From Halorussus amylolyticus (lineage in GTDB: Archaea; Halobacteriota; Halobacteria; Halobacteriales; Haladaptataceae), in contig NZ_ML974137.1 in NCBI RefSeq assembly GCF_004143485.2, positions 18,045 through 82,044 on the forward strand: a DNA stretch of 64,000 nt, read 5' to 3'. Positions 51,034-60,100 of the stretch are shown here, in pieces. A program made the position numbers and the translations under genes. Numbering within the stretch: position 1 is the first letter of the stretch; each line of letters opens with the position of its first letter. A model generated the notes under the pieces. The model ran no database searches and was not told where the DNA came from. It saw nothing but the letters and a program-made list of their open reading frames with translations.

Positions 51034-52661
51034 GCCACGTTGCGACCGCGCCGCACGAACTCGAAGGCAACCTCATCTTCGTCGAAAACGGCCTCCGTCC
51101 GTACTGGACACTCTCGAAGCTCGTCGTGGACTACCTCGACGGCGGCGGTCAGTTCGAAGACGTCGAGCTCGCTGGCGAACGGTGGGACGTTTCGGTCGGC
51201 TACCAGAAGGGAGGCATCGCGCCTCGCGACGAAGACAGCGCCACCGAGCGACTGTACGAGTGGCGCGTTGCCGCATACGGTGACGGCCAGCGGAAGGCGA
51301 CGTACCTGATTCAACCTCGGTTCGTCGGAATGCAGCACCACGAGACCGGCGAACAAATCAGCAGTCCGTTTGACCATGTCGCTGCGGACGAAGGCGTGAA
51401 CGTCCGCCTCGAAGGAAGCAGCAATCTCGAACCCGACGAGTCCAAGCAGTTGCTCCCTCGGATTCTCCAAACCGTCGCCAGCGAGCACGGGCTTCGGTTT
51501 TCGCCGGAGTACTTCTCTGGGACGCCCCACGAGATGAGCAACATCACGAAGTACGAGCGATATCTCCGGGTCCGTCGCGAGATGGCCCGCAAAGTCGTCG
51601 CCAACGACGGGACGTTCATGCGATTGATGCATCTACTCGCGACCGAGGAAGGGATCGAAGCCGAGTACCGAATCGACAATCAGGAAATTCTCGGCTACAA
51701 CCACCGCGTTCGGCTCCCGAAATCCGCAACGAAGAAGCTCATTCCCGGCCATTCCTACGGGAAGCAGTTGAAACACTACCACCCGAAACACGTCCGGAAG
51801 AGCGACACCGAGGACCCGCTGTACCACCCGAAAATCGGCGCGCTGTTCACGCGGAAGTTGAACAGCGACAACAGCGTCCCGTGGAGCGAACGCCACGAAC
51901 TTACGAAGGAACTCGAAGAGACGCTAATCAACGTCCTGACGTGGGACTCCGTCCCGGTTCAGCCCGGCTCACCGACGTTCGTCAGCGACGACCACTTCCA
52001 CAATCGCGAGAGTGAGGTCACGATTGGTCGATACGACGACCCGACGCCACAGCTCGAGGCGAGTCAAGAGTCCGTCCTGGTCCGCACGATGACGAACCTC
52101 ACCGACGCGGACTTGGACATGCTGGACGTGCTCGCCACCGACGGCGGCCGAGAGAACCACGTCACCGAACTCCTCGGGGACACCGACATCGAGAGCATGA
52201 GCACGATTTATCGGTGTCTCGACCGGATGGACGGCCTTCTCGAAAACCAGAACGGCAACGTGCGCTGGATCAGTGAGAAGATCAAACAGGAGGTTCGGGA
52301 GATCATCGAAATCGCCAGCGAACACGTCGAAACGGCCGCGACCGCCGCGGCTCGCGTGTTGGATATGGACCCCGAGCAATTGAAGGAGCAGGGGTCGGCG
52401 TTCCAGAGCTGGCTCAACCGCTACGCGGTTGACCTCCTGGAGGAAGACGGCGATCTCACCCTCAAAATCCAGGCGACCCTCTCACGGTTCCGTAGCGGGA
52501 CAGACCCGTTCATTCCGAAAGTGCTCGAGTACGGTCAGATTGCCTGGCTTCAGTCCGGTCGTCGGAAGGGCCGCTTCGAGAACGCGACCGTGGAGTTCGC
52601 CGAGCCGCTGAACGGAAGTCGGTATTGGAAGGTAAAACGGGTGATGTCGGCGCTCGACTGA
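51030..52661 (+). CDS. large winged-helix protein (DUF7845-like), candidate replication or regulatory protein
   Basis: A 543-aa protein, last of the rightward operon, GTG start. The first ~350 residues are a beta-rich domain of unknown kind. The region about 365-430 reads as a winged helix (LTDADLDMLDVLATDGG, STIYRCLDRMDGLLENQNG). The C-terminal ~100 residues are helical. Proteins of this size and layout recur in haloarchaeal mobile elements (I recall the label DUF7845). A replication-initiator or operon-regulator role is only an inference. Confidence 0.65.
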   Translation: MSHVATAPHELEGNLIFVENGLRPYWTLSKLVVDYLDGGGQFEDVELAGERWDVSVGYQKGGIAPRDEDSATERLYEWRVAAYGDGQRKATYLIQPRFVGMQHHETGEQISSPFDHVAADEGVNVRLEGSSNLEPDESKQLLPRILQTVASEHGLRFSPEYFSGTPHEMSNITKYERYLRVRREMARKVVANDGTFMRLMHLLATEEGIEAEYRIDNQEILGYNHRVRLPKSATKKLIPGHSYGKQLKHYHPKHVRKSDTEDPLYHPKIGALFTRKLNSDNSVPWSERHELTKELEETLINVLTWDSVPVQPGSPTFVSDDHFHNRESEVTIGRYDDPTPQLEASQESVLVRTMTNLTDADLDMLDVLATDGGRENHVTELLGDTDIESMSTIYRCLDRMDGLLENQNGNVRWISEKIKQEVREIIEIASEHVETAATAAARVLDMDPEQLKEQGSAFQSWLNRYAVDLLEEDGDLTLKIQATLSRFRSGTDPFIPKVLEYGQIAWLQSGRRKGRFENATVEFAEPLNGSRYWKVKRVMSALD

Positions 52662-53056
52662 AGCCCGACTGATGAGTGGCAACACTATCGAACACCCCGA
52701 CTACAAGCAATCTTTTCCGCTTTTTGCCCTCAGATAGTGGCATCTATTTTGGGTTTTGGGGCGCTGTGAGAAGTTCGTCGAGTATCGAGGGGACGAACTC
52801 GACTAGACGATTCCCGCCGCACGGGAGTATCCCCTTAGGGAGTGTGGCTAAGGCCACATGCGAGAAAAAGTACCCCCTACCGCCGTCAGAACAGCGGAAA
52901 CAGCGGACAGGGCGGTGAAGTTCGGAGGTGGGTTTGTTGAGACCCACTACCGCGGACAGTACTAATGTGTGAGATACACAGGGTGTATACAGAAAGTCGT
53001 CACTGTTATTCTCATGCGAGCAGAGATGAAATCCTATTAGTTAGGGGTTTCCACAG
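52662..53056. other. intergenic region between the element's two modules
   Basis: Less GC-rich than the flanks. It contains small dyads (cactatc/gatagtg at about 52682 and 52734), clustered acagcgga repeats near 52892-52910, and one possible 35-aa ORF (52858-52965, MREKVPPTAVRTAE...). It could hold a replication origin or regulatory region next to the winged-helix gene, but nothing decisive is visible. Confidence 0.4.
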
Positions 53057-53190
53057 ACCTTTTGCTGAAATCGCTTGCTTGCTGGCAAAAGTCCGATCAA
53101 AGTCTGCGTAACTCCCTTAGGAGAGTTTCGCTCTCCCGTGCTCTCGCTCGCGATACCCGTGTAACTCCGGGGTTTCCTTGGCTTCCTCGC
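53057..53190 (+). repeat. bipartite repeat, copy 2
   Basis: Shares with 44148-44370 the first module (accttttgctg ... gctggcaaaag, then gatcaaa and gcgt-ac) and the second module (ggtttccttgg followed by cctcgctc). It lies at the 3' end of the convergent gene at 53191. Confidence 0.55.
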
Positions 53191-53601
53191 TCACTCGTCC
53201 CGGCGGTAATATGTGCTCTCCTCGCGATCGATGACCACCGATGGGTCAACGCCGGTTCCATCGACGGCGTCGACGAATTGCTTGGGGTAGATCCTCATTA
53301 CCTCTGCCGGATCCGCGCCAGCGTCTTCGAGCATCTCCAAGGCGGCTGCATTGTCTGTCACGGTTCGCTGCTCGCGCTCCAGCCTTTGTACGCCAGCCAC
53401 ACGGTCTCCGACGTCCATCTCGTCATCTAATGCAGGCTCAATCACCTGCTTACGCGCTTCTTCAGCCACGTTCTCCAGACGTTTGAGCGCATTCCGCATC
53501 TTGGCAAGCGCTCGGGTATTGCTCGTGTCAATACCGTAATCAGCCACAGCTTCGGCGTGGCGGGCCGCGTCTTGGAGCGTCCCAGGTTCAGGGAGTACCA
53601 T
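53191..53601 (-). CDS. hypothetical coiled-coil protein of the element
   Basis: A 136-aa protein dominated by helices (RALAKMRNALKRLENVAEEA, then VAGVQRLEREQRTVTDNAAALEMLE), ending DPSVVIDREESTYYRRDE. Such coiled-coil proteins occur in viral replication or packaging modules, but no family is recognised. Alone on the minus strand, with the bipartite repeat at its 3' end. Confidence 0.6.
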   Translation of the reverse strand: MVLPEPGTLQDAARHAEAVADYGIDTSNTRALAKMRNALKRLENVAEEARKQVIEPALDDEMDVGDRVAGVQRLEREQRTVTDNAAALEMLEDAGADPAEVMRIYPKQFVDAVDGTGVDPSVVIDREESTYYRRDE

Positions 53602-53802
53602 CGTATCTCGACTATTGGGGAAGATTCCGTGTATAGCTTTCTGTAATCTTGACCACTAAGTAGCCCGTCAACGAGGTGTCAGCTGAAGTTCTGATGACTA
53701 CGCGCTATGTATCTAGCAAACGCGTTGAGATCCATCACTGCCTAAGGATTTCAACAAGGCCACGGAGGTAGATTTTTTCCTCGCGTACCCGAGTTATCCG
53801 AT

Positions 53803-54114
53803 ATGGCGATCGTCAATTCACTCCCCGCCCGCCCGCTGCTCCGGTCCGAAGTTGATTCGCTCGGCGAACACGACCGCGTCCGCGGAATCTATCCGATCTA
53901 CGGCGAGCGTCCCGAACTTCGCGACGCTGCGATCGTCCTCGTCGTCGTGGTCGGCGGGGACGCGATCGGCCTCGGCTATCGGCCCGACGCCGAGACGTGG
54001 GAGCGCTTCGATACGCTCGACGTCGGCGACGACGGGACAAAAGGGATCCATTTCGACGACATGGATCGCGTGCAAGCGCTGCAAGACGAGATTATCGCCG
54101 AGATCGAATATTGA
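53803..54114 (+). CDS. hypothetical 103-aa acidic protein
   Basis: A soluble alpha/beta protein (RGIYPIYGERPELRDAAIVL, WERFDTLDVGDDGTKGIHFD) with no recognised family. A TATA-like ttttttcc stretch and a purine-rich region precede the ATG. Codon usage is GC-rich, unlike its AT-richer flanks. A possible 32-aa ORF follows at 54118-54216. Confidence 0.6.
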   Translation: MAIVNSLPARPLLRSEVDSLGEHDRVRGIYPIYGERPELRDAAIVLVVVVGGDAIGLGYRPDAETWERFDTLDVGDDGTKGIHFDDMDRVQALQDEIIAEIEY

Positions 54115-54246
54115 GGGATGCTCGAAATGCCCCTGGATGGGAAGGGAGAAAACGGCTGGCGGCAGAACGCTGCCATGCTTCGTGGTTGCCCGCATTGGCT
54201 GTTACTGAGTCACTGAATGTGTAGGGAGGTAGACGATGATCTTGTC

Positions 54247-54783
54247 TCAGGCCTCAGCCTCAGGCCACCTTACCGAGATCTTGAACTGGTCGATACCTTC
54301 AACTGCACCAGAATAGAGGAACCTCCGCAGGAGTCCTTTAGTAGCAAAGTCCACGAGATTTCTATCGGCCTCGACAACGATTTCCTGAACTTCGCTGAGG
54401 CGTTTGATTAACTCGTCATCATTGTCTGGGACGAATGCGTCCGGTTGTCGAGAAGCAATAGCTTCTCGTCGGAGATTTTCGAGTGAGGCCATAGCAGTAG
54501 GAAACTTATCTACTTCCTCTACAATCTGTGCATAGACTGTCGGGTTCCCGGCTTTAATCGCATCAATTGCATCGAGCCGAATCTCCCTCGTATACTGCTT
54601 TTGCCACCTCTCGTTCTCAACATCTCTGATTTCTCCTTCAATGCGGTGGTAGTTCTCCCTCAATTCGTGCTGGATTGCAGAAACTGCCTTTCGACGAGCA
54701 CTCACGATTTCAACGCCTCTAATGGCCACCGCCCCTAACAAAGCAGATAGCACAGGCGGAACGAAAACCGTCCAACTAACCAT
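54247..54783 (-). CDS. membrane-anchored coiled-coil protein
   Basis: A 178-aa protein: one N-terminal membrane helix (WTVFVPPVLSALLGAVAI), then long helices (AVSAIQHELRENYHRIEGEI, AMASLENLRREAIAS). ATG at 54783 is preferred; the extension to 54831 starts with TTG and lacks support. Codon use is AT-richer than the host genes, a sign of foreign origin. Function unknown; membrane exclusion or defence roles are common for such lone genes in switch regions. Confidence 0.65.
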   Translation of the reverse strand: MVSWTVFVPPVLSALLGAVAIRGVEIVSARRKAVSAIQHELRENYHRIEGEIRDVENERWQKQYTREIRLDAIDAIKAGNPTVYAQIVEEVDKFPTAMASLENLRREAIASRQPDAFVPDNDDELIKRLSEVQEIVVEADRNLVDFATKGLLRRFLYSGAVEGIDQFKISVRWPEAEA

Positions 54784-54888
54784 GCAGACATCGAAATTCA
54801 CTGGATACTCAAAGGTGACGATAAGACGCAATTTTGGATCAGAACAGAGTCGGGGGCTTCTCGGAAAAGCTGTCGTCAGAGGCGAGAC

Positions 54889-55230
54889 TTACGCGTCGTC
54901 TCGCAGCTCTACTTCTACCTGATCTTCCTCACTCAACTCACCCCAGTTTGCACCCGTGTCCCACGGATTCCAACCGTACAACTTAGTCACCTCGTCGATT
55001 CGCTCTTCCAGTTCTTTCAGATAGGATCGAGCCGTCCCGAGGTCGTGTCGATTTGGTGTCTCACCATTCTCCAGTGCTCGCGTGATCTTCGCAGTGCGGT
55101 CAACGAACTGGGCGATGTCGCTCTGTTGGGACTCCGCCGGTGGGCGTAGCCGGTCGGCGAGTCGATTGCGGGCCAACTGCTTCGCTATCACTGGATTGAT
55201 TTCACCGCCGTCCTTCTCGCTACTCGCCAT
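54889..55230 (-). CDS. hypothetical helical protein of the early operon
   Basis: A 113-aa acidic protein (INPVIAKQLARNRLADRL, then ATARSYLKELEERIDEV-like helices and a WNPWDTGANWGEL tail). ATG at 55230 lies inside the end of the gene before it (11-bp overlap), so both form an operon leading away from the switch palindrome. Family not recognised. Confidence 0.65.
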   Translation of the reverse strand: MASSEKDGGEINPVIAKQLARNRLADRLRPPAESQQSDIAQFVDRTAKITRALENGETPNRHDLGTARSYLKELEERIDEVTKLYGWNPWDTGANWGELSEEDQVEVELRDDA

Positions 55231-55621
55231 CGCCGACCTCCGTGGTCGCAAGTTCCTCGCGAGCGAGGTCGCACTTCCGAGTCCAGACGCTCGCCTCGGC
55301 GACGGAGATGCCGGGGACAAGCGTCCAGTCGATAGCCTCGGCCGCAGAGATGTGGTCCTTGAGGTCGAGGAGAGTACGCGTCTGCGGGTCGAGTTCGATG
55401 ATACTGTCGGGGTCTCGCAGAAGTCCTGAGGAGCCGCACTTTGCGGCCGTTGCCGGGGTGGTCGGCTTGTCGGAGGTCGTCACGCCTGACCACTCCTCTG
55501 GGAGTCTGCGGTTCTCGGGTCGATACTTTCTTGCGATTGGGTCTCGGTAGTTTCCATTGCTTCGTTCACCTCGGACGAAGCGCGGGCGGCGGTGCAACGC
55601 CGTCCGGTTTTGCTCCGGCAT
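55220..55621 (-). CDS. hypothetical protein, first gene after the switch region
   Basis: A 133-aa basic-to-acidic protein. The N-terminal ~45 residues are Arg-rich and may be a leader or an overlong start; a GTG at 55483 is an alternative giving 87 aa. The conserved-looking part is LLRDPDSIIELDPQTRTLLD and AEASVWTRKCDLAREEL. It is divergent from the repressor-like gene across the palindrome at 55665-55679. Confidence 0.55.
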   Translation of the reverse strand: MPEQNRTALHRRPRFVRGERSNGNYRDPIARKYRPENRRLPEEWSGVTTSDKPTTPATAAKCGSSGLLRDPDSIIELDPQTRTLLDLKDHISAAEAIDWTLVPGISVAEASVWTRKCDLAREELATTEVGDGE

Positions 55622-55664
55622 TCCGCGCTTCTCGCTCGATAGTACAGATAGACACCACTTATTC

Positions 55665-55679
55665 TTAACGGTACGTTAA
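55665..55679. promoter_or_regulatory. operator-like palindrome TTAACG-gta-CGTTAA
   Basis: A 6+3+6 perfect dyad, A/T-rich at its ends, midway between the divergent genes starting at 55621 and 55745. The leftward TATA-like ttaagaataag overlaps it. It fits a binding site for the winged-helix protein encoded next to it, as in lysogeny switches of haloarchaeal viruses such as phiH. Inference. Confidence 0.5.
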
Positions 55680-55744
55680 ACTAATCAGTACTACTATTCG
55701 TATTGGCGAGCGATAGTGGTTGTAACTAAGTGCATAGCGACAAA

Positions 55745-55975
55745 ATGAGTCATCAACAAATGCCGGTTAAGATCGACGACGTGATGGAGCGAATCCTCGA
55801 TATCTTTGAGGAAACGGATGGGTACGCAACGACCGGCTATTTGGTTGATGAAGCAGATTCAACTCGACCAACCGTGACGAAGCGACTTGACCGTCTCTAT
55901 GCGGCCGACTATATTGAATACGTTCACGAGCCGACGGCCTTCTGGCAACTGAAAAAAGACCCACGATCTCCCTAA
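55745..55975 (+). CDS. winged-helix repressor-like protein (phiH1-type)
   Basis: A 76-aa DNA-binding protein: VMERILDIFEETDGYATTGYL, recognition helix region STRPTVTKRLDRLYAADYI and a wing EYVHEPTAFWQL. It resembles the small phiH1-repressor-like winged helices of haloarchaeal mobile elements. ATG at 55745 is preferred (a GTG at 55730 is possible). It faces the early operon across the TTAACG palindrome, so it is a good candidate for the element's repressor. Confidence 0.8.
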   Translation: MSHQQMPVKIDDVMERILDIFEETDGYATTGYLVDEADSTRPTVTKRLDRLYAADYIEYVHEPTAFWQLKKDPRSP

Positions 55976-55981
55976 TTTTGC

Positions 55982-56713
55982 CTACTGCCCTACAAGAGAA
56001 TCGAAGAAATATGCGGGACCTGCAATTATAAGAGTAAATATCGAATGATAGATGGCAAGCCCGGCTAAGTAGCCAAGTTCCTTGCCGGGATTCTCAGGAA
56101 TCAGAAGATTACCAGTTGACCAAGTAACGGCCACTGTGACAAGAACAAAAAAGACCGAAACATAGGGGGCGGTTCGAACAATGGTTTGCAATCTTGAGTT
56201 TCCGTTGTACCCTGTCAGCCGATCTGATTCGAATAGGAATCCAATGTATGCTATTGCACCTAAGTGCATCGCAATGGGTTGAATAAGTTCTCCAGATTCT
56301 TTTGGATACTCTTCAGCCATTAATGAGAGGACTGTAAGTGAAATCCCGAAAAATCCCATAAAGAGGCCTAAATATCCTAATTTTCGGAAGAACGGAACTT
56401 CTTTTTTCGACCCCATAATTTGTAGAACTATTAGGGAAATTTTCTTCATAGCGATACTAATTGTAATTAGAAATAGGATTAGACTTCCTCCAACCCCGAT
56501 TTGACCGTTCGGAGTAGCGGGAAACTGAGATAAGTAGGTTGCGAGTGCACCAAAGACGCTGATTACAGTTAGAAGCCTGTAGTTTTCGGTGATGAAAAAT
56601 TCAATCGTAGGAGCCACATTAGAAGCTTTGTTCTTTTCCTCGTCCACAGGCCGAGATTTGGTTATCTTGTGCGAATTTTGGTTTGGTCGATTTCTATTCA
56701 GCCTTTTCGCCAT
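55982..56713 (-). CDS. AT-rich multi-pass membrane protein
   Basis: A 243-aa protein with a basic N-terminal tail and six hydrophobic helices. Its DNA is strikingly AT-rich, with many AAT, ATA and TTT codons, unlike everything else in the window, so it was probably acquired from a low-GC source. It ends 6 bp from the convergent repressor gene. Unknown function; a lysogenic-conversion or exclusion gene is a reasonable guess. Confidence 0.7.
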   Translation of the reverse strand: MAKRLNRNRPNQNSHKITKSRPVDEEKNKASNVAPTIEFFITENYRLLTVISVFGALATYLSQFPATPNGQIGVGGSLILFLITISIAMKKISLIVLQIMGSKKEVPFFRKLGYLGLFMGFFGISLTVLSLMAEEYPKESGELIQPIAMHLGAIAYIGFLFESDRLTGYNGNSRLQTIVRTAPYVSVFFVLVTVAVTWSTGNLLIPENPGKELGYLAGLAIYHSIFTLIIAGPAYFFDSLVGQ

Positions 56714-56795
56714 CTCTGATTTAGTGGTACTTATCCAAACAGATAACTATTCTGTATGGATTTTTTGGAGAAGAGAAATACGAAGTAGTACGTCG

Positions 56796-57104
56796 TTACC
56801 AAAGCACGGCTATTAATTCAGCTATCCATCTACTCCAGTCGATCTCCCCGACTCGCCGAACAAGTTCTTCGGTTCGCTGAATGTTCACGCCCTCGATGAC
56901 CCCAAGGACCAGAAGCGCGGCCAACACAAGTGCCACGATCTTCACGTCGTGCGTCACCGTCGAACCCACGTGAACCACTCGCTGGCCCGTGCTGGCCGCC
57001 TTGTGCGAGTACAGCGCCACCGCGAAGAGAAGCGCCAGCACTCCCGCGCTGACGCCTTGGAGGCCGAACATCTGGACCGCCTGACGCACTATCTCGGCGA
57101 GCAT
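56796..57104 (-). CDS. two-helix membrane protein of the structural operon
   Basis: A 102-aa protein with two long hydrophobic helices (AGVLALLFAVALYSH and VKIVALVLAALLVLGVIEG) and a C-terminal amphipathic stretch. It starts 3 bp after the stop of the giant surface protein, last of the leftward operon. Small two-helix membrane proteins next to spike genes are a hallmark of haloarchaeal pleomorphic viruses, but sequence similarity is not evident. Confidence 0.7.
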   Translation of the reverse strand: MLAEIVRQAVQMFGLQGVSAGVLALLFAVALYSHKAASTGQRVVHVGSTVTHDVKIVALVLAALLVLGVIEGVNIQRTEELVRRVGEIDWSRWIAELIAVLW

Positions 57105-57107
57105 AGG

Positions 57108-60100
57108 TCAGTCACTGCTCCCTCCGACCTCGAAGTCCACCTGCGTCTCTGGTGTACTGGCCTTCTCTTTCCGCGCTTGCCACCACGAGACTACCGTGTA
57201 CCCCACGATACCGATTCCGGCGAGTCCCGCCAGCGGGATTATCTCTTCGAGACCCGCACCTATCGCGTTCGAAACCACGCCCGGTCGAAGCACTTCGAGG
57301 CTGAACAGTCCCGTTGCGCCGCCTATCGAGGCGACGATAATCCACCGTCGCCGACCCGACAGCGCCGAGCGCCCTGTCGCGCCTATAAGCACGACTACGA
57401 GTGCCGCCCAGCCCGCGACGACACCGAACTCTTGGAGCGTCGTATCCGGACCACTCGTCTGCCAACTCCCGCCGCCTCCGTCGGCGGACGACCCGTCCCC
57501 GTCTCCGCCACCGGCATCCTCCCCGCCGGGCTTCTGAATCACGAGCGTCTCTTCGCTATCGTCGTCCACGAGCGCTACGTACGAGTCGCCGGTCTCCTGC
57601 TTGTCCACGTATCTCGTCCGCGAGAGACTGTACAGGCCGTAGGTCGTTCCGCCCGATGCCGAGTACCATCGATACGTCACGTCCGCCCCAACGTCGTCTC
57701 TACCGGGTCCGATTTCGAGCTCCGGGTCGTCGGGGTCCACGACGTGAATGCCCACATCGCCGCTATCGAGTCCGACTTCCATCGGGATTGTCGTCACGCG
57801 GGCGGTTCCGCCGGGAACGGCGTCGGGGAGGTAGATATCCTGCGAGCCGTCAGAATCGAGGACCGTTTCTTCGTCGGCGTCCCACGACTCGTCGTACGTG
57901 TAGTGAACGCGGTCGCCACGGTAGGTGTCACCGACTTCAAGGTGGAAGCCCTGTTCGATGTCGTCAACGCGGAATCCGGCGTCGAGCGTCGGGTCGCTTG
58001 GCTCCGTTGGGTCCGTAATCTCGATTTCGCCGTTCTTGACCTGTACTTTGTAGCCCGCCGTCCGGACTGCCAGTTCGTCGCCCGCCTCGAAGCCCGGATC
58101 ACCGTCGGTGTCCTCGGGATGAACGGTGAGAGTCGTGCCGTTCTCCAATTCGTAGTCGTCGCTTTCGAGTTCGGTCCACTCACCGCCGTTCACCGAGGTC
58201 TCGACGTGCCGGATGTCGTGGACGGTCCGCGAGAACGGAATCGTCACCGTCGCGTCCTCTCGGTCGCCCGCGAAGGTGTGGTTCACCTCGTAGGACTCTT
58301 CCCAGCCGTTCGCCACGTACTCCGTGGACTCTTGGACCTGTGCGGAGTGACTGTAGTCGAGATTCACCGCTGGCGTGGGTGCGTCGTCCGAAAGCGTTCC
58401 ATCGCCGACAGAGACGTTGATTCGATTCTCGCCGTCCTGAATCCAGCTCGTGTTGGTCTCCAGTTCGGCGGTCTCGCCTTCGGCGAGCGCGCCAGTGTGA
58501 TTCGTCCAGTGACCGTTTATCTCGATGGCGGGGTCACGGGTTTTGACGCGTTCTTGGAGTTGTATTTCAGCGTCCACCGTCGAACTGCCCGCGGTCGAGA
58601 CCGTCGCGGAATCGTCGTCAGTCGAGAGGCCCACCGGTTCGCTGACGGTCTCGCCGTCCTCTAAGATTCCGTTATGACTGACTTCGTCTGTGCCGTCGCC
58701 GTCGAGGTCAAGTGCTGGATTCTCGGACGCCGCGCGGTCTGTCCTCGAAATCTCATAATCGAACGACCCGCCCGACGCCGACCAATCGAGCGATTCGGTG
58801 TCTGTCGAGAGGTCGAGGTCTCTTGTCACCGTCTCGCCGTCGCCCGGACTCCCGAACGATGCTGAGTCGCCGTCGTCGATCTCGACCGACACATCCGAGG
58901 ACGTTCCATCTTCGAGCCAAATCGCCGGATAGCGCGAGGTATATTCATCCTCGTTTTTGGAATACGCCCACGCCTCCCCCGCGCCGTCTGTGGATTTGAG
59001 GACCGACCGTGCGAAACTCGACTGACTCGGGTCGATATGCACGACCTTGAACCCGAGGGTAACTTCGTCCGCGTCGCTCGACGGCGAATAGCTGTCGAGG
59101 TCTATCGTTTTGTTCCCTTGTCCCGAGTTGAACGTTGCATTGTCTGCGACTTTTTCGCCCTCGGCGATATCGCCATCCGGCGTTTCCTCGGCGATATAGA
59201 CATCAACACCCATCTCCCAGTTATTCGAATCAACGAGTTGGAACGTTGTGCCGGTGATTGTTTTGGGCGGGTCCTTAACCATAACCTCGCCGCCCTGCTT
59301 CGTGCTGGGTTTGTCAGTCCACAGCCAATCCTGAATACCTTCGTCGTTTGACTGATAAGGCGTATCGGCCTGTGACGTTCGTCCGGTCACCGAGATTTCC
59401 GGGTCGCCGTCGCCGTCCTGCCCGGCCGGGTCGAGATTACCCTCAACGTCTAACCCTGTCGAATCGCCATCGGTCGCCGAACCCTCCTCGGTTTTCGCGT
59501 TCTCGAAGCCGTCACCTGTCAGTATGATCTCAGGGTCACCGTCTGGTCCAGTCGGGTCGAGATTCCCGTCTGGGTGAACGTCCAACTCGTCGCCGTCGCC
59601 GAGACCTGCCCCGGTGACGTTATCCCATTCTTCAACCGTTTTGCCGGTCACGTCTATCTGATAATCGCTGACCTCACTCGGCGAGCCGACATCCGCCACG
59701 AAACTCGACCCGTCCTGCGCGGTCGCGTCTATCGACACCTCGCCCTCGAACGTCACCGAGTTCGCGCTGAACTTCGGAATCTCGAACACCAAGAGACCGT
59801 TGCGCGCGTCCACCTGCGAAGTCCACGTCTCACCGTCCTCGTGTACACCATGGACGACCTCCGGCGTGTGCCCGACCGCTTCGCGAACCGCGTCAGCCGG
59901 AACCGCGACCTCCCGGCCCTCGTGGTTCGTCTCGTCTTGGAACACGAGCGCCGTGTCCCCGCTAGATCCGACCCGCGAACCGTTCACGTACTCCTCGGCG
60001 CGCTCGGGCGTCGTCACGACTACCTGAAGTGAACTCGCGTGGTCGGACGCCATCACCGACCCTTCGAGGTCGTCCTCGGTCAGCGAGCGGTTCTCACCGA

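Noticed and set aside
54118-54216. 32-aa ORF after the 103-aa element gene
   Set aside because: Start lies 4 bp after the upstream stop but the peptide has no hallmark and there is no second coupling; left unannotated.
56949-58664. 571-aa plus-strand frame over the surface-protein gene
   Set aside because: Arg/Val-rich shadow translation of a gene with signal peptide, SD site and membrane helices on the other strand.
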